From the NCBI GenBank assembly GCA_030038195.1, contig JASHPJ010000071.1, positions 16,503-80,502 on the forward strand: DNA of 64,000 nucleotides, in the 5' to 3' direction. The notes under the pieces are model-generated. The model saw only the letters and a program-made list of their open reading frames with translations. It ran no database searches and was not told where the DNA came from. Below, piece after piece: positions 7,547 to 16,218 of the stretch (position 1 is its first letter; the number at the start of each line of letters is the position of its first letter). Made by a program: the position numbers and the translations under genes. Origin of the DNA: Acidobacteriaceae bacterium. GTDB lineage: Bacteria; Acidobacteriota; Terriglobia; Terriglobales; Acidobacteriaceae.

Positions 7547-10500
7547 TTATTCGACGTAGTTATACGTGTCCCAAGTTGGCAGGGTGCTGATACGCCTCGG
7601 CGGAAGCGTGACCTGTCCTGAGAGCACGTTCCCAGTGACCGCAGTGATCGCCAGGTTGGCTGGCGCAGTTGTTCCGCCTGGAACATAGATCACGAGACTG
7701 CTGTTTTTCTCATTCCCACTCTGGTTAATAATGATGTTTCCGGTTGCAGTGCAGGCATATACCATCAGCGCGGCGGTCGCGAGAGTGCCCGTGCTTCGCA
7801 TCCGGTTACTGGTGAGTGTCAGAACGCCGAACAGGGTTTCTGTGTTGGGTCCCGGACTTCCGCCGGCTGCTTCCACAATTGCAGCGAGATCAACGATCAT
7901 CAAAGCCCACAGACTGGTTCCAGCAGTGGCAAATGCGTCAATTGTATTATTGGCGAACTGAACGTTGAAATCCAGATTCAGTCTCGGCCCCTCGTAAGTG
8001 ATTCCGACGGCAAAAGAACTGGGGACCCTGGCCAGAAGCTGCGCGATGTTGGCAGTCAGCGGCTGCTGCGTTTGCAGTTTCAAGAGTGTGGGTTGAATGA
8101 TGACCGGGGGCGGAGCGGGTTGGACTGGCTCCGGTGTTGGCTGGATTGGGGCAGGCGTTGGCTGGACCGGCGCCGCGGTTGCGGCTTGCGCCGTGGCCGA
8201 GACACGTTCTGCCGCGACAGAGCGTGGCGCCGCTACGGCTGCCTCGGCAGTCACCTGCGGAAGCAACGAAATCTGGTTGATTGAGGTAAAGATATTCCGG
8301 TTCAGCTTTGTCGAAGATCCCTCGGACGGAGAGCCCGGCTGGCCGCTCGGAGGTGTGGGCTCGAGGACAGGCTCCGAGGACAGAATGATCTTGCGCGGAG
8401 GCACATAGGAGGCCGGACGCGGGTAAGCCGCTGCGATCGTCATTGCGCGCTGCATGGTGGCATTGTTCAATGCCTGCACCCTGACATCGTTCGCGGCATA
8501 TTCCGTAGTGCCTGCCAAGGAGGCCACCAGCGGCAGAATGGTGAAGCCGGTGAGGCTGGAGGTGATGACATTGTTCTCAAAGTTGGCCCTGCCCAGCGCA
8601 GTCGCGATCAACACAGGCAGCGTCAGGTTCGAGAAGCTGTTGCCGGAGAAGACGATGTTATCGAGCGAAGACGGAATGATCGTTGCGCCCGAGAAGCCGC
8701 CTTGATTGGTTTCAGTCGAACCGGATGTCACCTGCAGGCTGTCGACCTGGATGTAACCCGCCGTCAAGGCGAACGAAAGCAAGTTGTCGGTAACGCCGGT
8801 CAGCGTAGACAGGGCTGGAGGTCCGGCAAACTCATTTCCGGTAATCGCCATGCCGGTGCAATCGGACCCGGCAAAGATCGCGGCGCTGAACAAAATCTCG
8901 TGAATCTGCATCGCCGGATAATTGAACGTGCAGCCGGTGACCGTGAGACCGCTGCATCCAGAGACCATCAGGCCGATCGATCCAACCAGGCTGATCAGCA
9001 ACCCCTCACCCATTGATTCAAGGGAGCTGGCGTTCAACCCGCCGAGTGTGCTGCCGCTTTGAAATACCGTGACCATCGGCATGGTGAATGTGAGCCCGCG
9101 CAGCGTGATGTTGCTGGCGCCGTTGAGCTGGAACATCCCGGTAACAAACTGCTTTGGCGATTGCGCAATGATCGAAGCGCCATTGCAAGCCTCAATGGTG
9201 ATGTTCGACTGTTCCGGCCCGAATACGACCGGACGACGGAGAGGATAGGTCCCCGGCTGCAGGCAAATCTTCACGGGGTTCCCGAAGATCGAGGCCTGCG
9301 CAGGGGTAGCGTTGGAGCCGGTGGTGGGGTCGGGTTCGGTTCCACCACTGAGCTGAGTGATGCCAGCCGAAGGAAAAGCAGGCTGCGCGGTAGCCGGCGG
9401 GCTGGCAAGGATCTCGTAGCTCAGGCTATTTTGAATCGTGGAAAACAGCGTGGCCATGGTCACGCCCTGGATGGTCTTTTGCCAGGTGACGGTCAGATCG
9501 AAGGTGGGTGGCTGCACCGTCTGGTCAAGATTGAAGAGAGTGGCTTGGGTCAGATTTCCGTCCGCGCCCTGGTTTCTCGCTTGCAGCGTAAACGCAAGGT
9601 TCTGCGAGGTGCCATCCATCACGTTTGCTGTAGCGCTTGCGGTTGCCGCGCCCCCGTTGAACGCGACCGACTGGTTGTTCCCAGGCACGAGCTGCGGGTT
9701 GACCGAGCCAACGAGAATGTGGGCTAGGCCGTCGTTCGGCCCGCCTTCCTCGTCGCCGATCACAGCCTCGATTCCGGTATCTCCGGTGGCCATGGTCAGG
9801 CCGGTATAGGTGTCGATCTCCGTCACGATCAGATCGAAAGCCGGCGGCGAGACATCCAGTTGGAGGTTTGCGATCTGCACGGTGATGTTGTTTCCCGGCG
9901 CTCCCGGATTGGCGGCATAAACCACCATTGTGGGCCGCGATGCCTGGTTCACATAGCTCTGCAGTGTTTTGCCTGCCGCAAGGTCTTGCGGGCTCACTGA
10001 GATCTGGCAGCAGCCCGGCTGCCGCTTCGTCAGGCCAACCAGGTTGCAGAACTGGTTGCGGCAATCGGAAGCCAGCGTCCCCTGTCCGTCATTCCAGGCG
10101 ATCACGCCCAGTGGGCAGGCCCACAGCCGCGGGCCTTCAGCAGGCTGCGCGAACTGCTGATACCGCTCCGGATACACACTCTGCGGAGTGGCCGGACGCA
10201 CAGCAAACTGCCAGTAGTCGCCCACATGAAATGTCTGGGCGGTTTCGAGGGTGACCAGCACGCCGGTATCGCCCAGTGCTATGGGAACGCCCGGAGTGAA
10301 CACCACCTGGTTTTGCCATACGCGCAGGAACAGCGGGGATGGAGGCGACGAGGTCGAATCCAGATACTCGGGCGGCAGAGAAACTCCGCTCGGCAGCGTG
10401 ATCGACTGCGTGTCCTGGTCGTAACTCTGGTTGAGCGTCACGGGAAAACCGCTGAGCGCTGCGACATATCCTCCATTGGCAAGCTCGGCTGCGGCGCGAA

Positions 10501-11446
10501 GGACCTCCACCGTCTGGCCCGATACCGGCTGATGGTTGGTATCTACCGGAGCCGACGCGAACTTGAGCGTTACCGGATCGGTATTGGTAACGCTGATGCG
10601 GTAGAGAAACGACGCATTATCGAATCCCCACAGAAATGTGGGGTTGCCTGTAATCGGGTCGATACCCGCAACCTGCACGCGAATGAGCTGATTGTCGGGG
10701 TCGAGATAGCCTCCTTGTGCCTGGGGCTGGCAGGGCGTCGATTGTCCCTGGTTTGAAAAACTGACCAGAAGTGTATCTTGCGACTCGAGCTGCATCGTCG
10801 AGGAATTGAAATAGAGTCCCTGCGCAGCCCACTGCGCTTCGGCGGCATTCAGCCCGGTCAAGCAATCGGCACCCTGGCAACCGACGCGCACAATGTGCTG
10901 GAGCAGGCGCGTGCGTGCTGCGGTATCGGGTCCGCCCAGGGCCACGTCCGCCAAGTCTGGATCTTCGACCGCGCTCACCTCCTGTTCGCGCAGATAGAGA
11001 TAGACAAACTCGTCGGTGGCGCCTTGAGCGCCAACCCCCGTGCTTCCGCCGGGATAGACCGGCGCGGGTGAAGTGGGAGAAACCCAGTCCACTGCGTCGT
11101 CGCTCAGGTCCTGCGGATCGAGAGGATCGCTGTAATTCAACCAGTCGGGCTGACTGCTGTAATCGATGGCCTGTGAAAGGCTCGCGCGGATACCGCCCAC
11201 ATACATGGTGCCGCTGCCGACCGAGAAATCGTAGGACGACGAGGGATCGGGCAGAATGATCTCGTAGCCGTTGTCGGCAGTTCCGCAAGGTCCGACAATG
11301 TCCAGCGTCTCGAGCCGCTGCTCTTCGCCGGCGATCACCTCCGCTTCGTTCCAATCCGCTTCAAGCGTCACGCGTCCTTGCTGCATGACTACCGAGCGAT
11401 ACTGCTGCCGCGGATCGTAAGTAACCCGTGCTCTATCGCTTCCCAT
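7547..11446 (-). CDS. Large right-handed beta-helix protein (DUF6519-like), candidate eCIS fibre
   Basis: 1299 residues. The N-terminus (YDPRQQYRSVVMQQGRVTL then EADWNEAE) matches what I recall of DUF6519-type proteins found in tail-like clusters. The middle has two copies of a beta-rich module with GNNITV and VT.ATL.STIQ motifs (about 505-725), then a right-handed beta-helix with many short G/N turns (about 740-1000). A proline-rich linker built on PAPIQPTPEPVQ follows (about 1085-1120), then a C-terminal beta domain. The start is the ATG at 11446 with GGAGG four bases upstream; an upstream in-frame start at 11485 lacks one. It sits at the baseplate end of the operon after the tail-protein-I-like gene, so a tail fibre or receptor-binding role is inferred. 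The two-copy module is shared with the protein at 31108-31992. Confidence 0.7.
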   Translation of the reverse strand: MGSDRARVTYDPRQQYRSVVMQQGRVTLEADWNEAEVIAGEEQRLETLDIVGPCGTADNGYEIILPDPSSSYDFSVGSGTMYVGGIRASLSQAIDYSSQPDWLNYSDPLDPQDLSDDAVDWVSPTSPAPVYPGGSTGVGAQGATDEFVYLYLREQEVSAVEDPDLADVALGGPDTAARTRLLQHIVRVGCQGADCLTGLNAAEAQWAAQGLYFNSSTMQLESQDTLLVSFSNQGQSTPCQPQAQGGYLDPDNQLIRVQVAGIDPITGNPTFLWGFDNASFLYRISVTNTDPVTLKFASAPVDTNHQPVSGQTVEVLRAAAELANGGYVAALSGFPVTLNQSYDQDTQSITLPSGVSLPPEYLDSTSSPPSPLFLRVWQNQVVFTPGVPIALGDTGVLVTLETAQTFHVGDYWQFAVRPATPQSVYPERYQQFAQPAEGPRLWACPLGVIAWNDGQGTLASDCRNQFCNLVGLTKRQPGCCQISVSPQDLAAGKTLQSYVNQASRPTMVVYAANPGAPGNNITVQIANLQLDVSPPAFDLIVTEIDTYTGLTMATGDTGIEAVIGDEEGGPNDGLAHILVGSVNPQLVPGNNQSVAFNGGAATASATANVMDGTSQNLAFTLQARNQGADGNLTQATLFNLDQTVQPPTFDLTVTWQKTIQGVTMATLFSTIQNSLSYEILASPPATAQPAFPSAGITQLSGGTEPDPTTGSNATPAQASIFGNPVKICLQPGTYPLRRPVVFGPEQSNITIEACNGASIIAQSPKQFVTGMFQLNGASNITLRGLTFTMPMVTVFQSGSTLGGLNASSLESMGEGLLISLVGSIGLMVSGCSGLTVTGCTFNYPAMQIHEILFSAAIFAGSDCTGMAITGNEFAGPPALSTLTGVTDNLLSFALTAGYIQVDSLQVTSGSTETNQGGFSGATIIPSSLDNIVFSGNSFSNLTLPVLIATALGRANFENNVITSSLTGFTILPLVASLAGTTEYAANDVRVQALNNATMQRAMTIAAAYPRPASYVPPRKIILSSEPVLEPTPPSGQPGSPSEGSSTKLNRNIFTSINQISLLPQVTAEAAVAAPRSVAAERVSATAQAATAAPVQPTPAPIQPTPEPVQPAPPPVIIQPTLLKLQTQQPLTANIAQLLARVPSSFAVGITYEGPRLNLDFNVQFANNTIDAFATAGTSLWALMIVDLAAIVEAAGGSPGPNTETLFGVLTLTSNRMRSTGTLATAALMVYACTATGNIIINQSGNEKNSSLVIYVPGGTTAPANLAITAVTGNVLSGQVTLPPRRISTLPTWDTYNYVE

Positions 11447-11513
11447 AATTCCTCCTCGCAACCTGTATCCAGCGGCGTTTCGCATTCTGGCGCCGAGTCA
11501 TTCCTGAAGCTCC

Positions 11514-13766
11514 CTAAGTTACATGAATCAAAACAGGATTCAGTCCCAGCGGCATGTACTCCTGGTACTTGATCAGGAGGCTCCGCTCCTTGATAGGGTT
11601 TTGCTGCGATGCAAAGGCGCCCATCTCCGAGCCATCTGTCGCTCCCTGAGAAATGGTCGCGCCCTGCGCTCCACTGAGGATGGCGTTATCGACGTTCTCA
11701 AGCAGTTGCGCATATCCCGGCTGGCCGAAGTCGCGCGACGTAAACAGCGGCGATCCGGCCGGAATCTGCACGCTCTCGTACTGCCGTGGAATCACGCTCC
11801 CGCTCGACCACGCGCTGAAGCGCACGCATCCGTTCTGGGTGTTGTCCACAACAAACACGTCGTCAAGGATGCACTCGCTCGCCTGCAGCTCGTGTACATA
11901 GGCCTGGCCCATCACCGTGCACCGGCTAAGGCTGGTCGTGCCGGTGATGAACGACAGGGCAAGATCAGGCAGATCGGGTCCAAAGGTCTGAGGCGGCGCG
12001 CTCGGTTTGACGGTCGGTATTGCCTGAATAATGCTGTTGGTCACCGTCATGGTCTCCACTTCGCCTCCTGCACGCGTGCGAATCGGCCCAAGAATGCAGC
12101 GGTCAATATTGAGTTGTGTAATCTCAGCCTCGATCCATAGCCGCGTGGGAGCCAAGTCTCTACCGTCAATGGACCGCGCAAAGAGAGACTGCGCATGTAT
12201 GGCCTCTTTGCTTCCCGCCTCGACGTTCGCGGCCGTGCCGGGATCGAAGGTGCAGCAGGTGAGCGTCACGGATTCGAATTTGCCGCTCAGCACGACGTCG
12301 CATCCACAAACCAGCAGCCCCTCCAGCACCAGGCTGCCGTCTTCAGCGCCGTTGAAAATCCACTCGTTTGGTCCGCCGTGCCCCGGCGGGCGAAGCCGTA
12401 TGACCGGCCGTGCCTGGTTCTCGGCTGTCACTGTGAGTTGCTGAATATCGGAGACATTGAGCACCGCGGTGTAAGTCAGCGAATCGTTGATGCTCACGGT
12501 ACCGGTGGGAGGGATCGATCCAAGCGCCGCGATGCCGTTGCCACCGCCGAGGACATTCGACACCGGCGCAGGCGCCGGGTTGGGAGTCTGCCCCAGCACT
12601 CGCCGGTCATAGGGGCCAGCTCCCATGGGCGCGGAGAATCCATACTGGTACGTGACGGTAATCGGGCCATCCTGCGGCTCGAGCACCGAGAAGGCTCCGG
12701 TCTCAGGGAAGACCATGATCTGCGGCGCGGTGTTGGGCGGGATGGGAAACGTGGTGATCTGGGAAACATCGACCAGCTCGTAGAAGCTGCCGGGAAGCGT
12801 AAAGATTCCCAGCGAGTTCTGGAGCACACTGAGCCCGTCCGGATCAATCGACGCGTAGAGCGGAATGGTCTCAGGATTGGCAAGCGCGGCCGTCAGCAGC
12901 GGCGTGCTGATCGGCGTGGGGAGTTGCCACTCCTGGGGCGAAACCCAGGCATCGTAGGGCGGGCGCGAGGAAGCGGCGAACAGCGGAATCTGCCGGCCGG
13001 TGGGATCGAACGTGTAGCAGCTCCCGTTCTCAACCGGCGTAGTTTGATTCACGGCGAAGCTGATGAGCCGCCACAGGAACACGCCCAGCTTGGGAATGTT
13101 GTACCAGCCGGAGCGGCCTGTGCCGGCGCGAAAGTCGGCCGTATGGAAGTACTCGTCAAACGCTGACGGCGGGCGCGGAGAAACCGCAATGCTGTTCGGT
13201 CCCTGCGCCTGCGAAGCGCCGTACGCATTGCGCAGGTCGGCCCATCCGCCGATCATGCTGTGCGTCCAGTTGCCGGTCAGGCCCTGCGCAAGCTCCAGCG
13301 TCAGGTTGTCGGCCGGCGTGTCGCTGCGCACGGCGATTGGCAGGTCCAGGTTGTGCCGCGTCCGGCTCAACCGGCGAAAGAATTCGACAACCCGCGCCTC
13401 CCATCCGGTAATGTCCGCCGCGATCTCTTCGAGGATCGCCACCGTTCCCTTGCGGCGACGATAGTAAATCGTGTTGTAGACGTCGAGCCGCTGGCCACGT
13501 GCATCCAGGCTTGCAACCAGGTTCGTGGCCAGAAGGTTGCCGATGTAGGAAATCACCCAGTCGTCGCAGCTCTCGATCGACTGGTCCTCCCACAGGCGGT
13601 CGATGCTGCGCCGCACGGTGGCCGCCTGCGCGCCGATGCGGTTGACCAGCTCGCGCAACGGGCCGTTGGCGTTATAGACATCGGTATCCAGAGTGCGATA
13701 GATCGCCGGGATCAGGTTCCAGAGCTTGTCGGCGTAATAGATCTCATAGTGGTCGAGGTCAGCCAT
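11514..13766 (-). CDS. Tail protein I-like eCIS baseplate protein with beta-helical C-terminus
   Basis: 750 residues. The first 150 residues resemble P2 gpI/phage tail protein I (IPAIYRTLD, RELVNRIGAQAATVRRSIDRLW, then a RRRKGTVAILEEIAADITGW segment), the part that attaches fibres to the baseplate wedge. The protein is far longer than gpI (about 180 residues). The added part has beta-rich segments and, from about 470, short repeats that look like a right-handed beta-helix (LTCCTF, LNIDRCILG, TNSIIQ, SRCTVMG). It overlaps the preceding J-like gene by 8 bases and precedes the beta-helix gene by 67 bp. Likely role: linking wedge and fibre. Confidence 0.75.
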   Translation of the reverse strand: MADLDHYEIYYADKLWNLIPAIYRTLDTDVYNANGPLRELVNRIGAQAATVRRSIDRLWEDQSIESCDDWVISYIGNLLATNLVASLDARGQRLDVYNTIYYRRRKGTVAILEEIAADITGWEARVVEFFRRLSRTRHNLDLPIAVRSDTPADNLTLELAQGLTGNWTHSMIGGWADLRNAYGASQAQGPNSIAVSPRPPSAFDEYFHTADFRAGTGRSGWYNIPKLGVFLWRLISFAVNQTTPVENGSCYTFDPTGRQIPLFAASSRPPYDAWVSPQEWQLPTPISTPLLTAALANPETIPLYASIDPDGLSVLQNSLGIFTLPGSFYELVDVSQITTFPIPPNTAPQIMVFPETGAFSVLEPQDGPITVTYQYGFSAPMGAGPYDRRVLGQTPNPAPAPVSNVLGGGNGIAALGSIPPTGTVSINDSLTYTAVLNVSDIQQLTVTAENQARPVIRLRPPGHGGPNEWIFNGAEDGSLVLEGLLVCGCDVVLSGKFESVTLTCCTFDPGTAANVEAGSKEAIHAQSLFARSIDGRDLAPTRLWIEAEITQLNIDRCILGPIRTRAGGEVETMTVTNSIIQAIPTVKPSAPPQTFGPDLPDLALSFITGTTSLSRCTVMGQAYVHELQASECILDDVFVVDNTQNGCVRFSAWSSGSVIPRQYESVQIPAGSPLFTSRDFGQPGYAQLLENVDNAILSGAQGATISQGATDGSEMGAFASQQNPIKERSLLIKYQEYMPLGLNPVLIHVT

Positions 13767-16218
13767 TTGCGCTTACCTCCGCAGTGATCGTCAGATTCTT
13801 GCCCGTCAACTGGAGGAAGAGGCCTTCACCCGGGTTAAGCTGAAAATCAGGCCCGGAGACAGGAATGCCTGTAACCTCGAGGTCGTGCACGGCGATTGCG
13901 CCAGCCACGCCCAGGCAGGCTTTGTAGATCTGGCTCGCGTAGATCGTCTGGCCGATGCGGATCACGTTTGTGCCGAGCAATCCCAGGTCTGGATCGATCA
14001 ATGCGGCCGTCGCCGCCGAAACGACATTTGCAGCCACGTAGGCGGGATCCGTGACCAGGGTGAGCGTGATGCCTATCTGGACAGCTACCGCCAGGATCAC
14101 GCTCAACTGCCGGTTGGGATCGCAGGCTCCGGCAAGCGCGCTGTCGGCGGCGGCAACGGCGTTTGCATCGTCCCCCACGTAGACCTTGGTGAGCATTCGT
14201 TGTTGTGCCGGGTCCCAGCTGAAATAGGCGCGCGCGCGCGCCACGCCCGGAGCTTGTGCGGCGATTGTCTCGTAGTCACTAGCCGAGATCGCCCGCCCGA
14301 ACGTCAACACCGACTGTGGCGCGTAGATCTTGATCTGTTGCGGCGGATCGGGATCGGCTCCGCCGCCCACCTGGACCGGGTTGAGAATCGAATTGAGGCC
14401 CGGCCACGACTGAAGGATGACGGTCAACGATCCCGGATCGGGAGCGTCCGCGCCGCTGCCATAGCGATAGTTGGCCACGACATTGTTGACGCCGGAAGGG
14501 AGGCGCGCGCCGTTCACTCCGTCTCCGAACTGAACGTGGGTCATGTTTTGCGAATCTTCGCGGGTGACGAAAACCTGCGCGGTGGGAGATTGCCCGTAAA
14601 AGCTGGGCACCTCCTGCCATTCGACTCCATTCACCCAAACCTGGAGAGTGCTTGAGTAATCTTCACCGGATGTCGAGTTGGAATTCTGAAGATAGGTCAG
14701 CGGGGACTTCTGAAGCACGAACTCCTGCCCGGTGACGATCGTCGCATCACCGCTTCCGAGAATCTCGCCGGTGACAGTCTGTCCCCGCGTCACGGCTAGC
14801 AGGTTGAAAAGAATATTGAGCGGCGGCGTCAGAGTGACGGCCGAGTCGCTGAAGCTCGAGAGCGACAGGCCCACCGGTAGTCCCGAAACGTAACTTGCTT
14901 CTGCCTCCACTCCGTTGCCGTTCGCATCGTTGATCAGCACGTCCTGTCCGTTCATCGACTGCATTGCGGTTGGAAGCGGATTGTTCGATGTAACCGGAGC
15001 AATGGCCGGGGCAGTGCTGAAGCTCGTAGCCGGCGTGCTGATGATGGTTCCCACGCTCTTCCATGCGTAGAACACCAGTGCCGCGGCGCGCTCGGACTGC
15101 GAATCGCTGAGCCCGTTGAGTGCAGGCGTAAATTGCAGGCTTGTGTGCGGAATGGGAATCGCGACTTCGGCCGGCGAGACAGACGGCGGCTGAGAAGGAC
15201 TGGATGCGTTCGCATTGGCATACCAGATCGTCTCACTGTACTGCGTAACAGAGACGAGCTGGTACACATGGGCGGCGATATCAGGCAGCGAGAACAGAAT
15301 CGGGCTGCCGGCCTGGATGCTGCGCGTGATCGATTCCAGGTCGACATGATTCGCCTGGATAACCTGGTCTGCCGGATACTGCCACACGTGCGCGGACTGC
15401 GCGCTGCGCAGCAGGCTGTAGCCCGCTGCCATTGCGCTTGCAGGTAGGTTTGCGGGCGGCGCAGTAAAGGCGATACGGGTATTGGTTTGCCCCTGCGGGT
15501 TCTTTTCCGCAGTTACGCTGGCGACCGTCACCGCTGCCCAATGGTTGTCTGTTCCGTTCCATCCTGTTTCCATCAGCAGAAGCTGTTCACCGATGGCCAC
15601 TGAGCCGACCACTCCCTGAATCAGCACGCTGGCGCCGTCTGCCCCAATCAGATTCCCGCTGGGTGGGGCCGTCACCGGGACAACATCGGGAGCCTGCACC
15701 TGTGTCGCCGCAGTCAATTCGAAGATCTGCGGCTGCTCGCCCGGTCCCGGCTTGCTTTGGACCTGAAAGCCCTGCGGCAGAGTGAAGGACTTGTTCCCGG
15801 TCATCACCGCGGCCAGAGTTCCGGTTGCCCCAATACCTGGACGTGGCCGGTAACCCAGGATACGAATCAGCCCCTGTACGCTTTGCGGCAGCATGGCGGT
15901 GAGCAGGTAGCTCTCATTGGCGATGCGCTCGTTGTAGAAGGTGAGAATGTCGCCGAGATAGGCCCACCACTCGATCATCTGCACTGCCAGGTCGCCCGTT
16001 GCGCCCGGCCGCCAGTTGGCGAGTTCCACCTCGCCAGGGCGCGCCAGCAGCAGCGCGTAACGCATGGTGAGAAAGTCGGCCACACGGTAGGAGATCGATG
16101 TCCTGCCTGGTGGATTGGTGATCGTCTCCGGGTACACGAAGGTCTGGCACGGGCAAGTGCCTTGCGCGCTCGCCTGCGCCGATGCTCCGCACGAACAGCC
16201 GGTCGATGAGCCGCTCAT
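13759..16218 (-). CDS. Baseplate J-like wedge protein (second; Afp12-type)
   Basis: 819 residues. It matches the 'putative baseplate assembly protein' family of eCIS loci: an N-terminal region with MIEWWAYLGDILTFYNERIANESYL (in pieces, about 80-106), a long beta-rich middle, and a C-terminal J-like part (FGRAISASDYETIAAQAPGV near 655-675). It corresponds to the larger of the two J-like wedge subunits in Afp/PVC-type particles. The extreme N-terminus is cysteine-rich (GCSCGAS then CPCQ), which is unusual for a baseplate protein and might bind a metal. Start and previous stop overlap as ATGA. Confidence 0.85.
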   Translation of the reverse strand: MSGSSTGCSCGASAQASAQGTCPCQTFVYPETITNPPGRTSISYRVADFLTMRYALLLARPGEVELANWRPGATGDLAVQMIEWWAYLGDILTFYNERIANESYLLTAMLPQSVQGLIRILGYRPRPGIGATGTLAAVMTGNKSFTLPQGFQVQSKPGPGEQPQIFELTAATQVQAPDVVPVTAPPSGNLIGADGASVLIQGVVGSVAIGEQLLLMETGWNGTDNHWAAVTVASVTAEKNPQGQTNTRIAFTAPPANLPASAMAAGYSLLRSAQSAHVWQYPADQVIQANHVDLESITRSIQAGSPILFSLPDIAAHVYQLVSVTQYSETIWYANANASSPSQPPSVSPAEVAIPIPHTSLQFTPALNGLSDSQSERAAALVFYAWKSVGTIISTPATSFSTAPAIAPVTSNNPLPTAMQSMNGQDVLINDANGNGVEAEASYVSGLPVGLSLSSFSDSAVTLTPPLNILFNLLAVTRGQTVTGEILGSGDATIVTGQEFVLQKSPLTYLQNSNSTSGEDYSSTLQVWVNGVEWQEVPSFYGQSPTAQVFVTREDSQNMTHVQFGDGVNGARLPSGVNNVVANYRYGSGADAPDPGSLTVILQSWPGLNSILNPVQVGGGADPDPPQQIKIYAPQSVLTFGRAISASDYETIAAQAPGVARARAYFSWDPAQQRMLTKVYVGDDANAVAAADSALAGACDPNRQLSVILAVAVQIGITLTLVTDPAYVAANVVSAATAALIDPDLGLLGTNVIRIGQTIYASQIYKACLGVAGAIAVHDLEVTGIPVSGPDFQLNPGEGLFLQLTGKNLTITAEVSANG

